NCBI GenBank assembly: GCA_029204225.1
Contig: CM055100.1
Span: forward strand, 48,219,666-48,283,665
DNA: 64,000 nt
Source of the DNA: Diphasiastrum complanatum
Taxonomy: Eukaryota; Streptophyta; Lycopodiopsida; Lycopodiales; Lycopodiaceae
Reading direction: 5' to 3'
Shown here: piece by piece, positions 35,989 through 51,110 of the stretch
Numbering within the stretch: position 1 is the first letter of the stretch
Layout of the letters: each line of letters opens with the position of its first letter
The notes under the pieces: model-generated
What the model was told of the DNA's origin: nothing
What the model saw: only the letters and a program-made list of their open reading frames with translations
The model's database searches: none
Translations under genes and position numbers: made by a program

Positions 35989-37011
35989 TTCTCGATTTTC
36001 ACTGCCTCATTCAAAGCCTTTCAAACCCGATCCTATCCATCACTCCCATCGCCATTCCTCAATCCACTCTTCCCCTCAGCTCATACACAATTCGCTTCAC
36101 TTAACTCTCCGATAAGCTACAGCGATTGTCAGGCTTCACCCTCATTACATCCACTAATTCCCTATTATATCTCACAGACAAAAAAGTTCTGCTAAAGCTT
36201 TAACCTGACATGCGATCAATTGCCTGTGCACATCCCGTTACCTCGAATTTGCAAAAAGCTGCAACTAATCAAATGAATACGCAAATGCAGGATGGATCAT
36301 CCCTTCTTATAGCTTCTGCACTTGATATCGGTAAGGCCTGACTCTCATCTGGTACACTACAGCTGCAGACATGTCTATTGTCTGCTATCAAAGCTCCACA
36401 GATCCCTGCTTCTACCAACACCGTACTCTACCTTCGCCACTGTGCCACGGCCCACATTACATGATCACCAGGCTCTCATAAAACCCAGAACAGAAACTCG
36501 CTTCCTGCGCAGCTCGATCAATGCTCAGCTCTTGCTTGCTTTGTTTTCTCTCAAGAAATTCGTGCTTGCTTCGCTTTCTCGCTTTTCTTAGCATATTGCT
36601 TTGCTTTGCCTTTTACTTTTTCGTGTTCCCTTACTTCTATGACACATCCGTCCTATTCATACCCATCCGTTCTGTCCGAGAAAGCTCTTTTTCATGCTCT
36701 CTTCAGCTCTTATATTTCTAAGCTCTTCTCCTCGGTGCTCGCATCCTCGCAAGCTTAGCAGTATAAGCTCGTGTTTTCATGTCTCTCGCACTCATTCCAT
36801 CGCCACACTCTCTTTCAGTCCAACCAACCAAACAGCAGAAGAAAAGGAGAGAGTGTTCGGATTTCACCACCTGGCTAATTGAAGTTTGACTGGGTAGTCT
36901 TACAAACTTCACTCTTCAGTGTCCTGCATTGCATATGAAAGGCACTTACCACCCACAATATTAAGATCTTTTGCCCTTGCCCAAGTGGCAAGGAGTTAGC
37001 GATCCAGATTC
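35989..37011 (-). promoter_or_regulatory. Upstream region of the CLV1-like gene
   Basis: No other gene is seen here. A minus-strand AAATATAAGAG at about 36708-36718 is a possible TATA box about 720 bases before the start codon. The plus strand is CT-rich from 36.5 to 36.9 kb. No initiator or defined operator can be named, so promoter placement is tentative. Confidence 0.3.
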
Positions 37012-37014
37012 TTA

Positions 37015-37198
37015 GGGCCTCTTTCCGTGCAACCCGTTCACCTGGGCGCTCTGTCATCTTTTCACCTGGGTGAACGGTCACTCGTTCTCTCCGAGACTTG
37101 ATCTCTTTGAAATTTGCAAATCCACTCACCTGTTTAGCAACTCGTGCTGTTGGAAAACGTCACTATGCTAGGTGAAGGGGTTGCATGGAAAGAGGCCC
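37015..37198. mobile_element. Tourist-like MITE, copy 1
   Basis: A 184-base non-coding element with terminal inverted repeats: GGGCCTCTTTCCGTGCAACC at the left, and at the right the complement of GGGCCTCTTTCCATGCAACC. It is flanked by TTA on both sides (37012-37014 and 37199-37201). The 3-base TTA duplication and GGGCC terminus fit PIF/Harbinger-derived Tourist MITEs. It lies about 1 kb upstream of the CLV1-like start codon. Confidence 0.75.
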
Positions 37199-37435
37199 TT
37201 AGTGTGAAAGTCCAAGAACTTGGCAAGCCTAAGAACCAAGTTCTCTGTGTGTAATCGACTCACTTTAGGGTGTCTTTCTATGTCACCCATTCACCTACGA
37301 AGTGCATTAGTTCCATTGTAAACCGATGGCCCGTTCTCTTTAGCACCTGAAATTTTGTTTTTTTTGCAAACTAGGTTGTTTGTGGATCAATCTATTTTTT
37401 TATTAACGTCACGTTTTATAGAGGAACAGTTCTTA

Positions 37436-37618
37436 GGGCCTCTTTCCATGCAACATGTTCACCCAGGCGCTATGTCATCTTTTCACCTGCGTGAACGAGT
37501 CACCCATTCTCTCTAAGGCCTGATTTCTCTAAAATTTGCAAACCCGCTCACCCATTTAGCAACCCGTGTTGTTGAGCGTCACTATGCCCAGATGAACGGG
37601 TTGCACGGAAAGAGGCCC
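37436..37618. mobile_element. Tourist-like MITE, copy 2
   Basis: This is the second copy of the 37015-37198 element in the tandem unit, 183 bases, with the same terminal repeats (GGGCCTCTTTCC and GGAAAGAGGCCC). TTA is kept at the left (37433-37435) but is GTC at the right, consistent with spread by segmental duplication rather than a fresh insertion. Confidence 0.7.
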
Positions 37619-37685
37619 GTCGCGTGAAAGTCCAAGAACTTGGCGAGCCTAAGAACCAAGTTCTGTGTGTGAAATCGGCCCACTT

Positions 37686-37858
37686 TAGGATGTCTTTCTA
37701 TGTCACCCTCACCTAGGAAGTGCATCAATTCCGTTGTAAACCAATGGCATGTTCTCTAAAATTCTGTTTTTTTTTTGGAAACTAGGTTGTTTGTGGATCA
37801 ACCTGTTTTTCTTATTGACGTCACTTTTCCCAAATGAACAGGTCACATAGAAATCTAA
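37686..37858. mobile_element. Second MITE type (TTTCTATGTGACC termini)
   Basis: The left end GGATGTCTTTCTATGTCACC matches the complement of the right end (GGTCACATAGAAATCT). The body is non-coding. In the first tandem unit (about 37268 on) only the left part is present, and its right end is replaced at the junction with copy 2 of the Tourist element. Confidence 0.5.
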
Positions 37859-38851
37859 AAAATGAGATCAAAATCCATTTTATGATTGCAATTTTATTTT
37901 TTATTGTTTTTAAAAAGTGGTGCTACATTGACGAGAAGTTATAAGCTTAACAATGCCACATAATTGGTACATTATGCTAACTTAGTAACATGGACCCTCT
38001 ACTCTAAAAAGATAGGATCTTGCTCTCAAAATGGTGGGATCCAAGATTGACTTGAGAACCTTGCTCCATTTCTTGGCCAAATTTTTTGAATTGTAATTAT
38101 GAAATGTTTAGATCGACCATATTAACCACCTTTTATGGGTGACTCCAAAATTAATTATGACATATTTAGCATTGGTCAAAAAAAAGTTTTAAATCAATCT
38201 TATAAAAAAGCCCACAAGATTTTTATGAAATTCATAATTGGCTAGAATAAGACCTTTTTTTTTCGAATCTATAACAAAACTTAACTGATTTTAAACTATT
38301 AGAAAACCTACAAATCTAAAAATGAAATGATAAAATGCAAATCCAAAAAATTAGCTTATTGTAATTGTGAATTTTTTATGAGCAATGATTTTAGTTTGGC
38401 CATACCAAATACCTTATATGCGTGACCAATGTGATTGGCTTTATGTCACCAACTTCAAAAAGAAATTTACCTCTCAATCTCACAGCTATCAAGGCTTCTT
38501 TCTCTTCTTAACCCAATATGCAATTGTTGATAGTGAGTTGAATCTATGGGCACACTCATAACTCACATATGTGAGGGGTGGATACGTAACCTGCAGGTTT
38601 TTTTGCAGTTCATTTAAAAGCGGGCTTAAATGACATAATATTTTACTTTTGGAAATTATGAGCAATAAATATCTTACAGATTTGTACGGTATTTTTGCTA
38701 TTTTTAAAAATATCAAGAAACACCTTAGAATGGTGTAAGATTCACTTACTATTTATAGTAAGTTGCAAATTCAAAATTGCTATTTTAGAAAGTGCTAATT
38801 TTTAAAATAATTTTTTTTTTTAAAAAAAAACCTGCAGGTGTTTTACTCAGG

Positions 38852-38925
38852 GGAAGGCCCACGGGCGGGGGGCCTTCCGCCTTCGGGTGCCTCAAAAGGC
38901 GGAAGGCCCCCGCTTGGGGCCTTCC
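38852..38925. repeat. GC-rich hairpin in AT-rich DNA
   Basis: Nested complementary arms: GGAAGGCCC with GGGGCCTTCC outside, and GCGGGGGGCCTTCCGCCTT with AAGGCGGAAGGCCCCCGC inside, around a short TCGGGTGCCTC loop. The palindrome CCTGCAGG lies just left (38831-38838) and again at about 38591, both in poly-T/A settings. No gene. It could be a MITE core or a structured terminator-like element. Confidence 0.7.
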
Positions 38926-39474
38926 ACCATTACTTTTAACACAATATAAATTGGATTTTGTGAAAATCTCTCATTTGGTGCATGTATGACGAGAGAAGGT
39001 TAGAATACAAATTGAAACTAATAAAGATCTCCCGTAAGGCAAATTTGTATCACGTCAAGGCAAGTCCACAACTTTTCCAAGGCATAAAGAGAGCTCTTAT
39101 AATAAGTTCCATGAATGTTGTGGGTGTTGGATATGTTAAAGACCATCCATGTGGCAAAAATACATTAGGTAGGGCCCAAAACTCTTGTCCATGGAAAAAA
39201 AGAAAAGTGCTTGTAACCTCCATAAATGTGATGGAGCAGTGATGATGTGGCATAGTACAAATGAAGGATGATGGTCTAGATTCTAGGGAGGAGGTAGTGT
39301 TGTGGTTTGCTCCCTCTTTGCTTAGCAAATAAAGTACAATCTTACCCATACTTCATAATATAATCAAGATTAGACATTGTTTCTTATTTGCTAGATATTG
39401 ATATTAAATTATTATTTTTTTCACACCTAATGGTTGTTATATATAACATATGTACAATTTGGCAATGCCATGTA

Positions 39475-39562
39475 CAGAGCTTTGCTTCTTAGATGTCACT
39501 ACACAATGGTCGAGCTTCGAGCTTTGCTTCTTAGATGTCACTACACAATGGTCGGGCTTCGA
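39475..39562 (+). repeat. 46-base tandem duplication
   Basis: AGAGCTTTGCTTCTTAGATG, then TCACTACACAATGGTCGAGC, is repeated immediately, with one change (GGTCGGGC). Non-coding. Confidence 0.9.
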
Positions 39563-39599
39563 GCCTGCACCTTTCTAGTAGCAGTCAATAACTTTACCC

Positions 39600-44303
<4,704 letters not shown>

Positions 44304-44822
44304 TATAAGGGAAGCTCCCTAAGATCCTGCTTACAAGACAATACACAATGGAAAACACACTATGGAGCAACCACCCAACTAAAGTAGAAGCAACCAATCA
44401 ACTCTAGAAGCTTCACCCCCAAGTCGAGGAATAAGAAACATGAATGTAGAGTGAAACTCTGGCAATGAATCAATGATCACAATGAGGAGTAGGGCGAGTT
44501 TGGACCCAATATATAGAGCCAAAAGCAACCTGGGCACATAGCCATGCATAGCCCTAAATTCCCTATACATAGATTCACCTAGAATAGAGGTCTAAGCATG
44601 GACCACCTATTCATAGAATTGCTATTGATAACTCTACACATGCATACATTGTCTCATACCTTGTCTAAACTCCGTTCGGTGTGTTCTGGGCCTCACAAGG
44701 ATATTAGTTCCTTCGGGTCATATCCAGTATGACGTGGCATAACTAACAGCCTGATTTATTGGAGTACGTGTATCCAAGACTAGGAGTATACTGAATCCTA
44801 CTTACTGGTCATGGACATAACA
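44304..44822 (-). repeat. 3' LTR of the nested copia element
   Basis: 519 bases, roughly 8% different by hand count from the copy at 59649-60167. On the minus strand it starts TGTTATGTCCATGACC and ends CTTATA (CA mutated to TA). A 63-codon frame inside is an LTR artefact. Confidence 0.85.
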
Positions 44823-44833
44823 TTCTTCCCTCC
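44823..44833 (-). other. Polypurine tract of the copia element
   Basis: The minus strand reads GGAGGGAAGAA immediately before the LTR start TGTTATG, the expected primer for plus-strand DNA synthesis. Confidence 0.75.
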
Positions 44834-45589
44834 TTAAACTACTTCTATCCTTAGAAGCTCTCTAAACAGAAAACAATTACAGTTTCTTTAACTTTCAATA
44901 AAACCGAGAAAATCATTATCCTTAGTCTAACTTTCATATCAAACAAGTACTCAGAGATAAACATATTTCAAATCGTTAATCTCTACTCTGGAGTACAACT
45001 CTGGTTTGAAAAGTACACTAAGCAATAAATTTTCCATCTGGGTTACATTCATCACAAGTTAGTAACATCACCTTCACGTAAAACACTTACATGAAACACT
45101 GGGTGAAATAAACTAACTTAGGAGACTAAAATTAAAGAAATAATAAAATAATTATAATTATGATCTGAAATTATCCACAACCTCTGACAAATAATTTATA
45201 AGATTTCAAGTACAAATATCCTTAGAATCCAATTCTAAGATATGATAATTCATTCAACTAGAATCTCTAGGAGAATCATTAAGATATAGAATGATTAAAA
45301 CTCAACTCTAACAATAATTAAGTATCTATTATGATCCGTCAATCATAGATATTTAGATTCGTATGATTTGTCAATCATAACTTTCTGTAATCTGAAACCA
45401 TACTTAACCATTTATAAGATACTGGAGTATATGTTCCACATAACTCAAGAAAAGTAAGAATCATTCCAAAATCTTTCCCAATAGGAAAATATTGGACTTT
45501 CGGAATACTCTCAAATCATGATTCTTTAATTGAAATGCAGGATATTTAAGTTCTATAAACCACTGGTAATTAAAGACAGAAAGTGCAGT

Positions 45590-46190
45590 TCTTCCTCTCG
45601 GCTAAGCCATTAGACTAAGAACTGTAAGGAGTGATGAATTGTTGCTCAATGCCTTGGCTTTGGCAGTACTCCTTAAACTCGATAGAGATATATATTCTCC
45701 ACCATTGTCTGACCTTAGGGCCTTGATCATCCTTCCAGTCTCCTTACACCATAGTCCTTATGGAAAATACATCAATAAAAGTTATAAAATACTTTGCATC
45801 CTTCAGGATTTTTCATTGGGCCACAAATGTCTGAATGTACAATGACTAACAATCCTCTAGCAATATGCTGATGGCTTGATTTAAATGGTTTCCTAGTCTG
45901 TTTACCAACTAGACAGTCTTGACAGACAGGTAACTCAACTTTATCACGAGGATAGTCGAGATCAAGAACAATACTTTGTCTAGACATTTGTTGTACAACA
46001 ACATGATTCAAGTGACCAAGTCTATAATGCCGAAGTAGACTTTTATTTGCATGAATAGAAGTACTGAGTGCCTGACTAGAGGCAGAAAAGCAATGACTTA
46101 ATTTATACAAGTATACATGCCTCTTTCTGAGTGCTAGGATCTTGCCTGTCCTATCAACTACTTTGCACTGATCACATTCAAATTCTACTC
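45590..46190 (-). pseudogene. Ty1/copia GAG-pre-integrase and integrase fragment
   Basis: The minus strand gives VEFECDQCKVVDRTGKILAL, HVYLYKL, RHYRLGHLNHVVVQQMSR and CQDCLVGKQTRKPF (the HHCC zinc-binding region), then VHSDICGPM (first catalytic Asp). Across an internal deletion and frameshifts it continues with ETGRMIKALRSDNGGEYIS (second Asp) and FITPYSS, a stop, SNGLAERKN (Glu). These are the ordered motifs of copia integrase. Reverse transcriptase and RNase H are missing between here and the 3' LTR. Confidence 0.8.
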
Positions 46191-46309
46191 TATGTCATGT
46201 GCCAAATCCCAAACTAATAGCAATCACAATGAAGTAAAGCTAGAAGTAAGAAGATAACAAGACATTCATGATAGCATATCAATAGAAAGCTAGAAATAAT
46301 GAGATCACA

Positions 46310-46677
46310 ATGGACGATCAAGACTCGCAAGCCAGTGGACATTCAAAACGAAAAAATATTAAAATTATATACAAAGATGTCTTTTTGACATGTGTTGAGG
46401 TGGAAGAAGATGGGAGTCTAAACTACATCTGGCGGGAACTATTGCTCCTACAAGATGATGTACTTTCAGACTTCAGATTCATTTTCGATGGTAAACTCGT
46501 AAGTAACTGTAAACACTCGATCTTTTATGAATAGTTTCAATCGAAACTTTCTAATACAAACTTTGTACTAATTCTAACTAACTTTGTATTAGTTTTATGC
46601 AGGTACGTAAAAGACATGAGCTCGAGATCAAATGCAAAGATATTGGCGAAACAATCCAACTAATGGAAGAACATTGA
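46310..46677 (+). CDS. Small two-exon gene, predicted ubiquitin-like fold
   Basis: Exon 1 (46310-46498) ends at a consensus donor CTC/GTAAGT. A 104-base intron ends TTTTATGCAG. Exon 2 is 46603-46677. The join is in phase and gives 87 residues, with an in-frame TAG upstream of the ATG. After a polar N-terminus with KRKNIK, the order is IKIIYKD, LNYIWRELL, DFRFIFDGKLV, ELEIKCKDIGETIQLMEE. The F-x-F-x-GKxxx, then L-x-x-x-x-I-x-x-x-TIxLM pattern mirrors the RLIFAGKQL and TLSDYNIQKESTLHLV half of ubiquitin, and length and strand order fit a beta-grasp. There is no C-terminal Gly-Gly (it ends EEH), so conjugation is doubtful unless it is processed. It is convergent with the Ulp1-like gene, 227 bases away. 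The fold is inferred by eye. Confidence 0.55.
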
Positions 46678-46904
46678 GATTCACTATCAGCAAATACATG
46701 CCAATTATCATGTCTTTTTATCATTATAGAAAAATTGCATTCTAGTATTAGACTATGGACACAAGCTGATTGTAAGAATCTATTGTGATATCAATAAAAA
46801 AAACTCATAAACGGGTTGTTTACAAGTAAAATGATTGTATCTTTTTTTTTTTATGTCTCTCTATGTACATATAGATCTCTATTCAATCAATTTTTGTATA
46901 TTTT

Positions 46905-48543
46905 CTATATTAGTATTAGGAACTGATAAGCAACAGCTCCTTCTATAATCTCGCCCTCCTCTATTTCGGGAAGGGCCTCAATGCCTTTTAAGGCAAGAGG
47001 AATATCTGCTACAAAATTGCTTTTCTCTGTATTAGAAAGGACTTTTATTCCTTTTTTATCATATAAAATAAGATCTGCATCCTGAACAACCTGAAAGGCT
47101 ATTAAGGCAGGAGCAGCTTCCTTTTGAGGGCCCTCAATTGCAGGTGCAATGCTTACACCATACTGGGCAAAGATTCTGATCAACTCTTGCCAAAATCTAT
47201 ATACATCATCAGGAGTATACGGCTCAAGAGTGAACTGTCATCACAAAACACGAGAATCAGCAAATTACAAATAATAATAGTGATAAAATATGAATCAGAA
47301 TGAAATGAACTACAAATGAATAGAATATTACCTTTTCAATATCTACATCCGTTTGTAAATTATACCATTCCAAAAATAACTTCGTATTGTACAAGACGAA
47401 CCATGCACAACTAAAAACGTCATTTTGCTGTACACACTACATATATAGAACAAAAATTAGTAATATTATGATAGAAATTTTATTTATGCTATGATGATAC
47501 ATTTGAATTAAAAAAGAAATCCATGCATATCAGAGATAAATTGAATATACCTTGAGAAATTTAATGGTTATATCTCCAATTGAAGTTGTCATTGTTGGTA
47601 TTTCCCGAACGACATCATGAAGTAGAGAATCAAATTCTCTATGTGTATTTGCAGATAAGTTTAATTTTACACAGAGAAAATTTGATACTCCCTCCCTATT
47701 TATCTTTACAAAAAGAATGTTTAGGCTCCAATGCCGACTGCAACAACCAAGATATAAATATCGATAAATTCATATTTATGAAAAAATTCTGTTCTCATTA
47801 AAGCAATGAGGCATGCAACAATCCAGATTAAAGCAACAAAAACGAAAGAGCAATCCTTACTTATTTTCATATGGAATCAAATAGAATTTTACCATAGGAC
47901 TGCACTCGATAAAATAGACAGCCTTCTCAAAATTGGCTTCTTTTGCCTTTACCGCTACCATGAAAAATGGACTAACTACAGAAACTGTACAATGGGAATC
48001 AAAACTAATACTATTCCTGCAAAAAAGAAACTTCGGCCTCTACTATTGCATCTGAAATTTCTGAGATCTTATCTTTTAGCTCGGCACAAAAGTTGGGACC
48101 TAATCTAAAGCTTCTACGTGTATCTGGAAGAAAAAAATCAAAAAAGTTGCCGAGAAGATCAATTTTGTTAGCTAGGTAGGCCTCGTATTGATTATAATGG
48201 TCAGAATAAAAAAAACATGGGCTGGATCGTATGGAATTCTCACAAAAAGATTATGTCCAAGAGTAGAAACAGAAGTGGAAACAATATTTACAGATTTCTC
48301 TGTTATTTTGTCTAGCTCCTCTTGGGTAATCAACACTTTTGGTGATAAAACCTGCTGAGGAGCTGGACGAATAACAGGAGGAGGAAGGGGTGACGATTCT
48401 CGATCTAAGTCAGATTCTCCAGCATCTGACTCAGAGCTCAGGAAGACATGAGGTCTCTTGGTCGGGATAACTCTAGGAGGAAGAGAAGCAGCTGGCCTTC
48501 GAGATCCAACCTTCTTGGGGACAGGTTGCTTTCTCTTCCTCCT
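46905..48543 (-). CDS. Ulp1/C48-type cysteine protease gene, five exons visible, 5' end missing
   Basis: Exons 48118-48543, 47861-47984, 47551-47737, 47332-47436 and 46905-47234 join through GT-AG introns of 133, 123, 114 and 97 bases, all in phase, ending at TAG 46905. The protease core reads FYLIPYENN then RHWSLNILFV (His codon 47731-47733), REFDSLLHD (Asp 47629-47631), and VQQNDVFSCAWFVL (Gln 47425-47427, Cys 47407-47409). Gln-to-Cys spacing of six equals that of Ulp1. The DCG motif is SCA, and His to Asp is 34 rather than about 17 residues. The N-part has a basic cluster (RRKRKQPVPKK) and an acidic Ser/Asp/Glu stretch. Such enzymes cleave SUMO- or ubiquitin-like proteins. Within exon 1 a T8 run needs one more T to keep frame (near 48211). 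No start codon is found; TAG at 48544 may belong to a splice acceptor. Confidence 0.65.
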
Positions 48544-48599
48544 CTAGGTAGTAGGCAAATCGGTTCTATTCAGAGGCAGGTCTCTGGAGGTACTGGCAT

Positions 48600-49091
48600 T
48601 ATAAACATGTAGACAGCTTACTGCTTTGAAAACCTTTGCCGACCATGTTACCATCATTATAAACCTTTGCTGACCTGACAGATGGATTCAGAATGTCAAA
48701 ATTAGGCTGGACACAGGTTCAATTCCTGAAAATGTTTATTAAATGCAATACATAGGCGAAGGATGTTCTTAGGCGAGAGTTAAACCTTCGTTAGACCTCC
48801 AGAACCTTCGCCGAGCTATACTAGTTGTCGAAAACTTTCCCCGAGAATTATGGAAGCTATTTTCATAGTCCTGAAGATGCCTACAGTTTTTTGTCCAAAA
48901 CTGATGAGCCAAACCAGTACTTTGTCTAATGGACCCTCCAAATTCACCTATAAAAGGGTTGAATTCTCATTTCTCATTAGTGAAGAAGCTCTTGCAAATT
49001 TTTTTTCACGGTCAAACTTTTCTAAAACTCTCATACAGCTTTCTGATACACTCCACGTCTTTTCTGCTTTCAGTTTTTACCTTCTGTCATT
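48600..49091 (+). promoter_or_regulatory. Leader of the extra-ORF copy: motif cluster and TATA box
   Basis: AACCTTTGCC, GGCGAAGGATG and AACCTTCGCCGAGC-type motifs recur several times between 48637 and 48840, as in the spacer at 8.8-9.25 kb. CACCTATAAAAGGGTTG (TATA at 48948-48957) lies 135 bases before the ATG at 49092. The homologous site in the other copy is CACCTATAAGTTGG. This suggests a conserved internal promoter for the extra ORF. Confidence 0.5.
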
Positions 49092-50330
49092 ATGTCTTCT
49101 ATTGATATCGACCAATCTCCTCAATATGTCGTTCATCGTGATGTTCCAACTACAACAAACATCATGATGCTTCCTAGCACAAGCAGGTTGGCTAAGTGGA
49201 TGACCCTTGGTGATTTAGTACTTGGGCGAGGACAAATCCAAATTTTATATAACCTGCCAGGGAGGTACCCACAAGGTGTGTGTTACTAAAGCCGCCCTTG
49301 GTGCTATAGGAATATCCTCAGGCATACAATCCTCACCAAACCACAAACATGCCAAGAATGTTATCAAGCCTTTTATTGACATGACCATTGAACTTTATTG
49401 GACTAATGATGGTTATATGCTAGAGTCCATTCGAGATCCTGCCATCCATGCAGTTGCGCAACTCTTGAATAACTTTCTAATGGTTGGCAACCTTAGGAAG
49501 GAAAGAATTTTCTCTCAAGTACTTCACCACATAGTTGAATCTAACTATAAGCTATATAAGACACCCTTGGAACCTTATAATTGGTTTAAAATGGTGAAGA
49601 GAGCTATTAAGGGTAATACCAAACAACAGTTTGTTGCTAGCTCTCTTTTGTCTTCCATCGTCACTTCATATCTAGATAGTAAGATCCATGGATTTCATGC
49701 TGAATCAGTGATATCCGTCTATGAAGAAGTAGCACCATCCGAATCCTCCTGACAAACATCAAGTCGCAGACGAGTACGTAGCGAGATCATTATTTCTGAC
49801 TCGACTCGTGTGTCTCATCGCCGAATTCGACAACCAACTTTAGCTGCGGTACCACCCCCTGCTGCCACCTTCATGGAACTTCCTATTCCCCCATCCTCCG
49901 TCACTTCCTTAGCCATTGCTTCCTCACAAGGTCAGTCTATGACCATTGGAGATACAATTCCAATCACAAATGCTCAAGCTGCCTCACCCCCACAAACTCG
50001 AGTTGTTTCGCCAGCAACCCAACAGTTCATGGATATGTTTGATGATTCCGACCCCCTCGGGACAGAAGAAACATTTGAAATGTCCAAGAGTCCAGCACCC
50101 TTTGACATCCAATCCCCCAAAAGAGAATTGGAACAATTCCATGATACTACTAATGATTTTGATTCTACATTTCAGATAGATCAACAAGATGTACCGGATC
50201 AGACGCATATACTATAAGGATCGTTCATGCGATTGTATCTCTAAAGCAGTTCGATGCCACTGTGCTAGAAGGATTTGAAGGAGAAGATATCTTCGAGAAA
50301 GAAGAAACATAGGCATAGTTTCAAGGATTT
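49092..50330 (+). pseudogene. Copy 2 of the gypsy extra ORF (N-terminal half)
   Basis: It starts MSSIDIDQSPQY and then HRDVPTTTNIMMLPSTS, matching the start of the 5734-8655 frame. About 30 codons are deleted after WMTLGD, with a frameshift. It then continues in a second frame (FYITCQGGTHKVCV, LLNNFLMVGNLRKER, EPYNWFKMV), ending near SEDED/FEGEDIF-type sequence. Several stops. It is on the opposite strand to copy 1, so it comes from an independent insertion. Confidence 0.75.
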
Positions 50331-51110
50331 TGGTGACGCTCTTGGTTTAGTCAATAACCTTAGCACATGATTCTGCTGGTGACACTGCTAGCTCTCTTTT
50401 GTCTTCCATCGTCGCTTCATCGTGATGTTCCAACTACAACGGACATCATGATGCTTCCTAGCACAAGTAGTGTGGCTGAGTGGATGACCCTTGGTGATTT
50501 AGTACTTGGGCGAGGACAAATTCAAATCTTATATAACCTACCAGGGAGGTACCCACAAGGTGTGTGTTATTAAAGCCGCCCTTGTTGCTATAGAAATATC
50601 CTCAGGCACACAATCCTCACCAAACCACAAGCATGCCAAGAATGTTATCAAGCCTTTTATTGACATGATCATAGAACTTTATTGGACTAATGATGGTTAT
50701 TTGCTAGAGGCCATCTGAGATCCTACCATTCATGCAGCTGTGCAACTCTTGAATAACTTCCTGATGGTTGGCAACCTCATGAAGGAAAGAATTTCCTCTC
50801 AAATCCTTCACCGCATAGTTCAATCTAACTATAAGTTAGATAAGACACCTTTGGAACCTTATAACTGGTTAAAATGGTCTTTGGTAAGCCTAAGAGAGCT
50901 ATTAAGGGTAATACCAAACAACAATTCGCTGCTGGCTCTCTTTTGTCTTCCATCGCCACTTCATATCTAGATAATAACATCCACGGATTTTGTGCTGAAT
51001 CACTAGAATCAAGAGCGTCACCGGAATCCTTGAAACTATGCCTATGTATCTTCTTCCTTGAAGATATCTTCTTCCTCAAAGATATCTTCTCCTTAGTTAT
51101 TGACTAAACC
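50278..51110. repeat. Inverted segment between extra-ORF copies
   Basis: About 75 bases at 50278-50355 (GCATAGTTTCAAGGATTTTG, then GTGACGCTC) reappear as their reverse complement at about 51005-51110 (GAGCGTCAC, then CCTTGAAACTATGCC). The original orientation, GATTCTGGTGACGCTCTTGG, occurs again at 51175. This is direct evidence of a local inversion-duplication. Confidence 0.7.

Larger units (their letters stand above)
37012..37860. repeat. Tandem duplication of a 421-base MITE-containing unit
   Basis: 37012-37432 and 37433-37860 are two diverged head-to-tail copies. Each has the Tourist-like MITE, then GTGAAAGTCCAAGAACTTGG and AAGAACCAAGTTCT, then the start of a second inverted-repeat element. 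Confidence 0.8.

Noticed and set aside
45639-45845. Plus-strand frame over the integrase fragment
   Set aside because: The coding signal (LRSDNGGEYIS) is on the minus strand.
46310-46677. Calling the small gene SUMO or ubiquitin itself
   Set aside because: Identity is too low and the C-terminal Gly-Gly is missing; only fold-level similarity is claimed.
48001-48115. Open stretch LGPNFCAELKDKISEISDAI as part of the Ulp1 exon
   Set aside because: Reading through it leads to a TAG and breaks phase. Treating it as part of the 133-base intron keeps all phases consistent. An alternative transcript using it remains possible.
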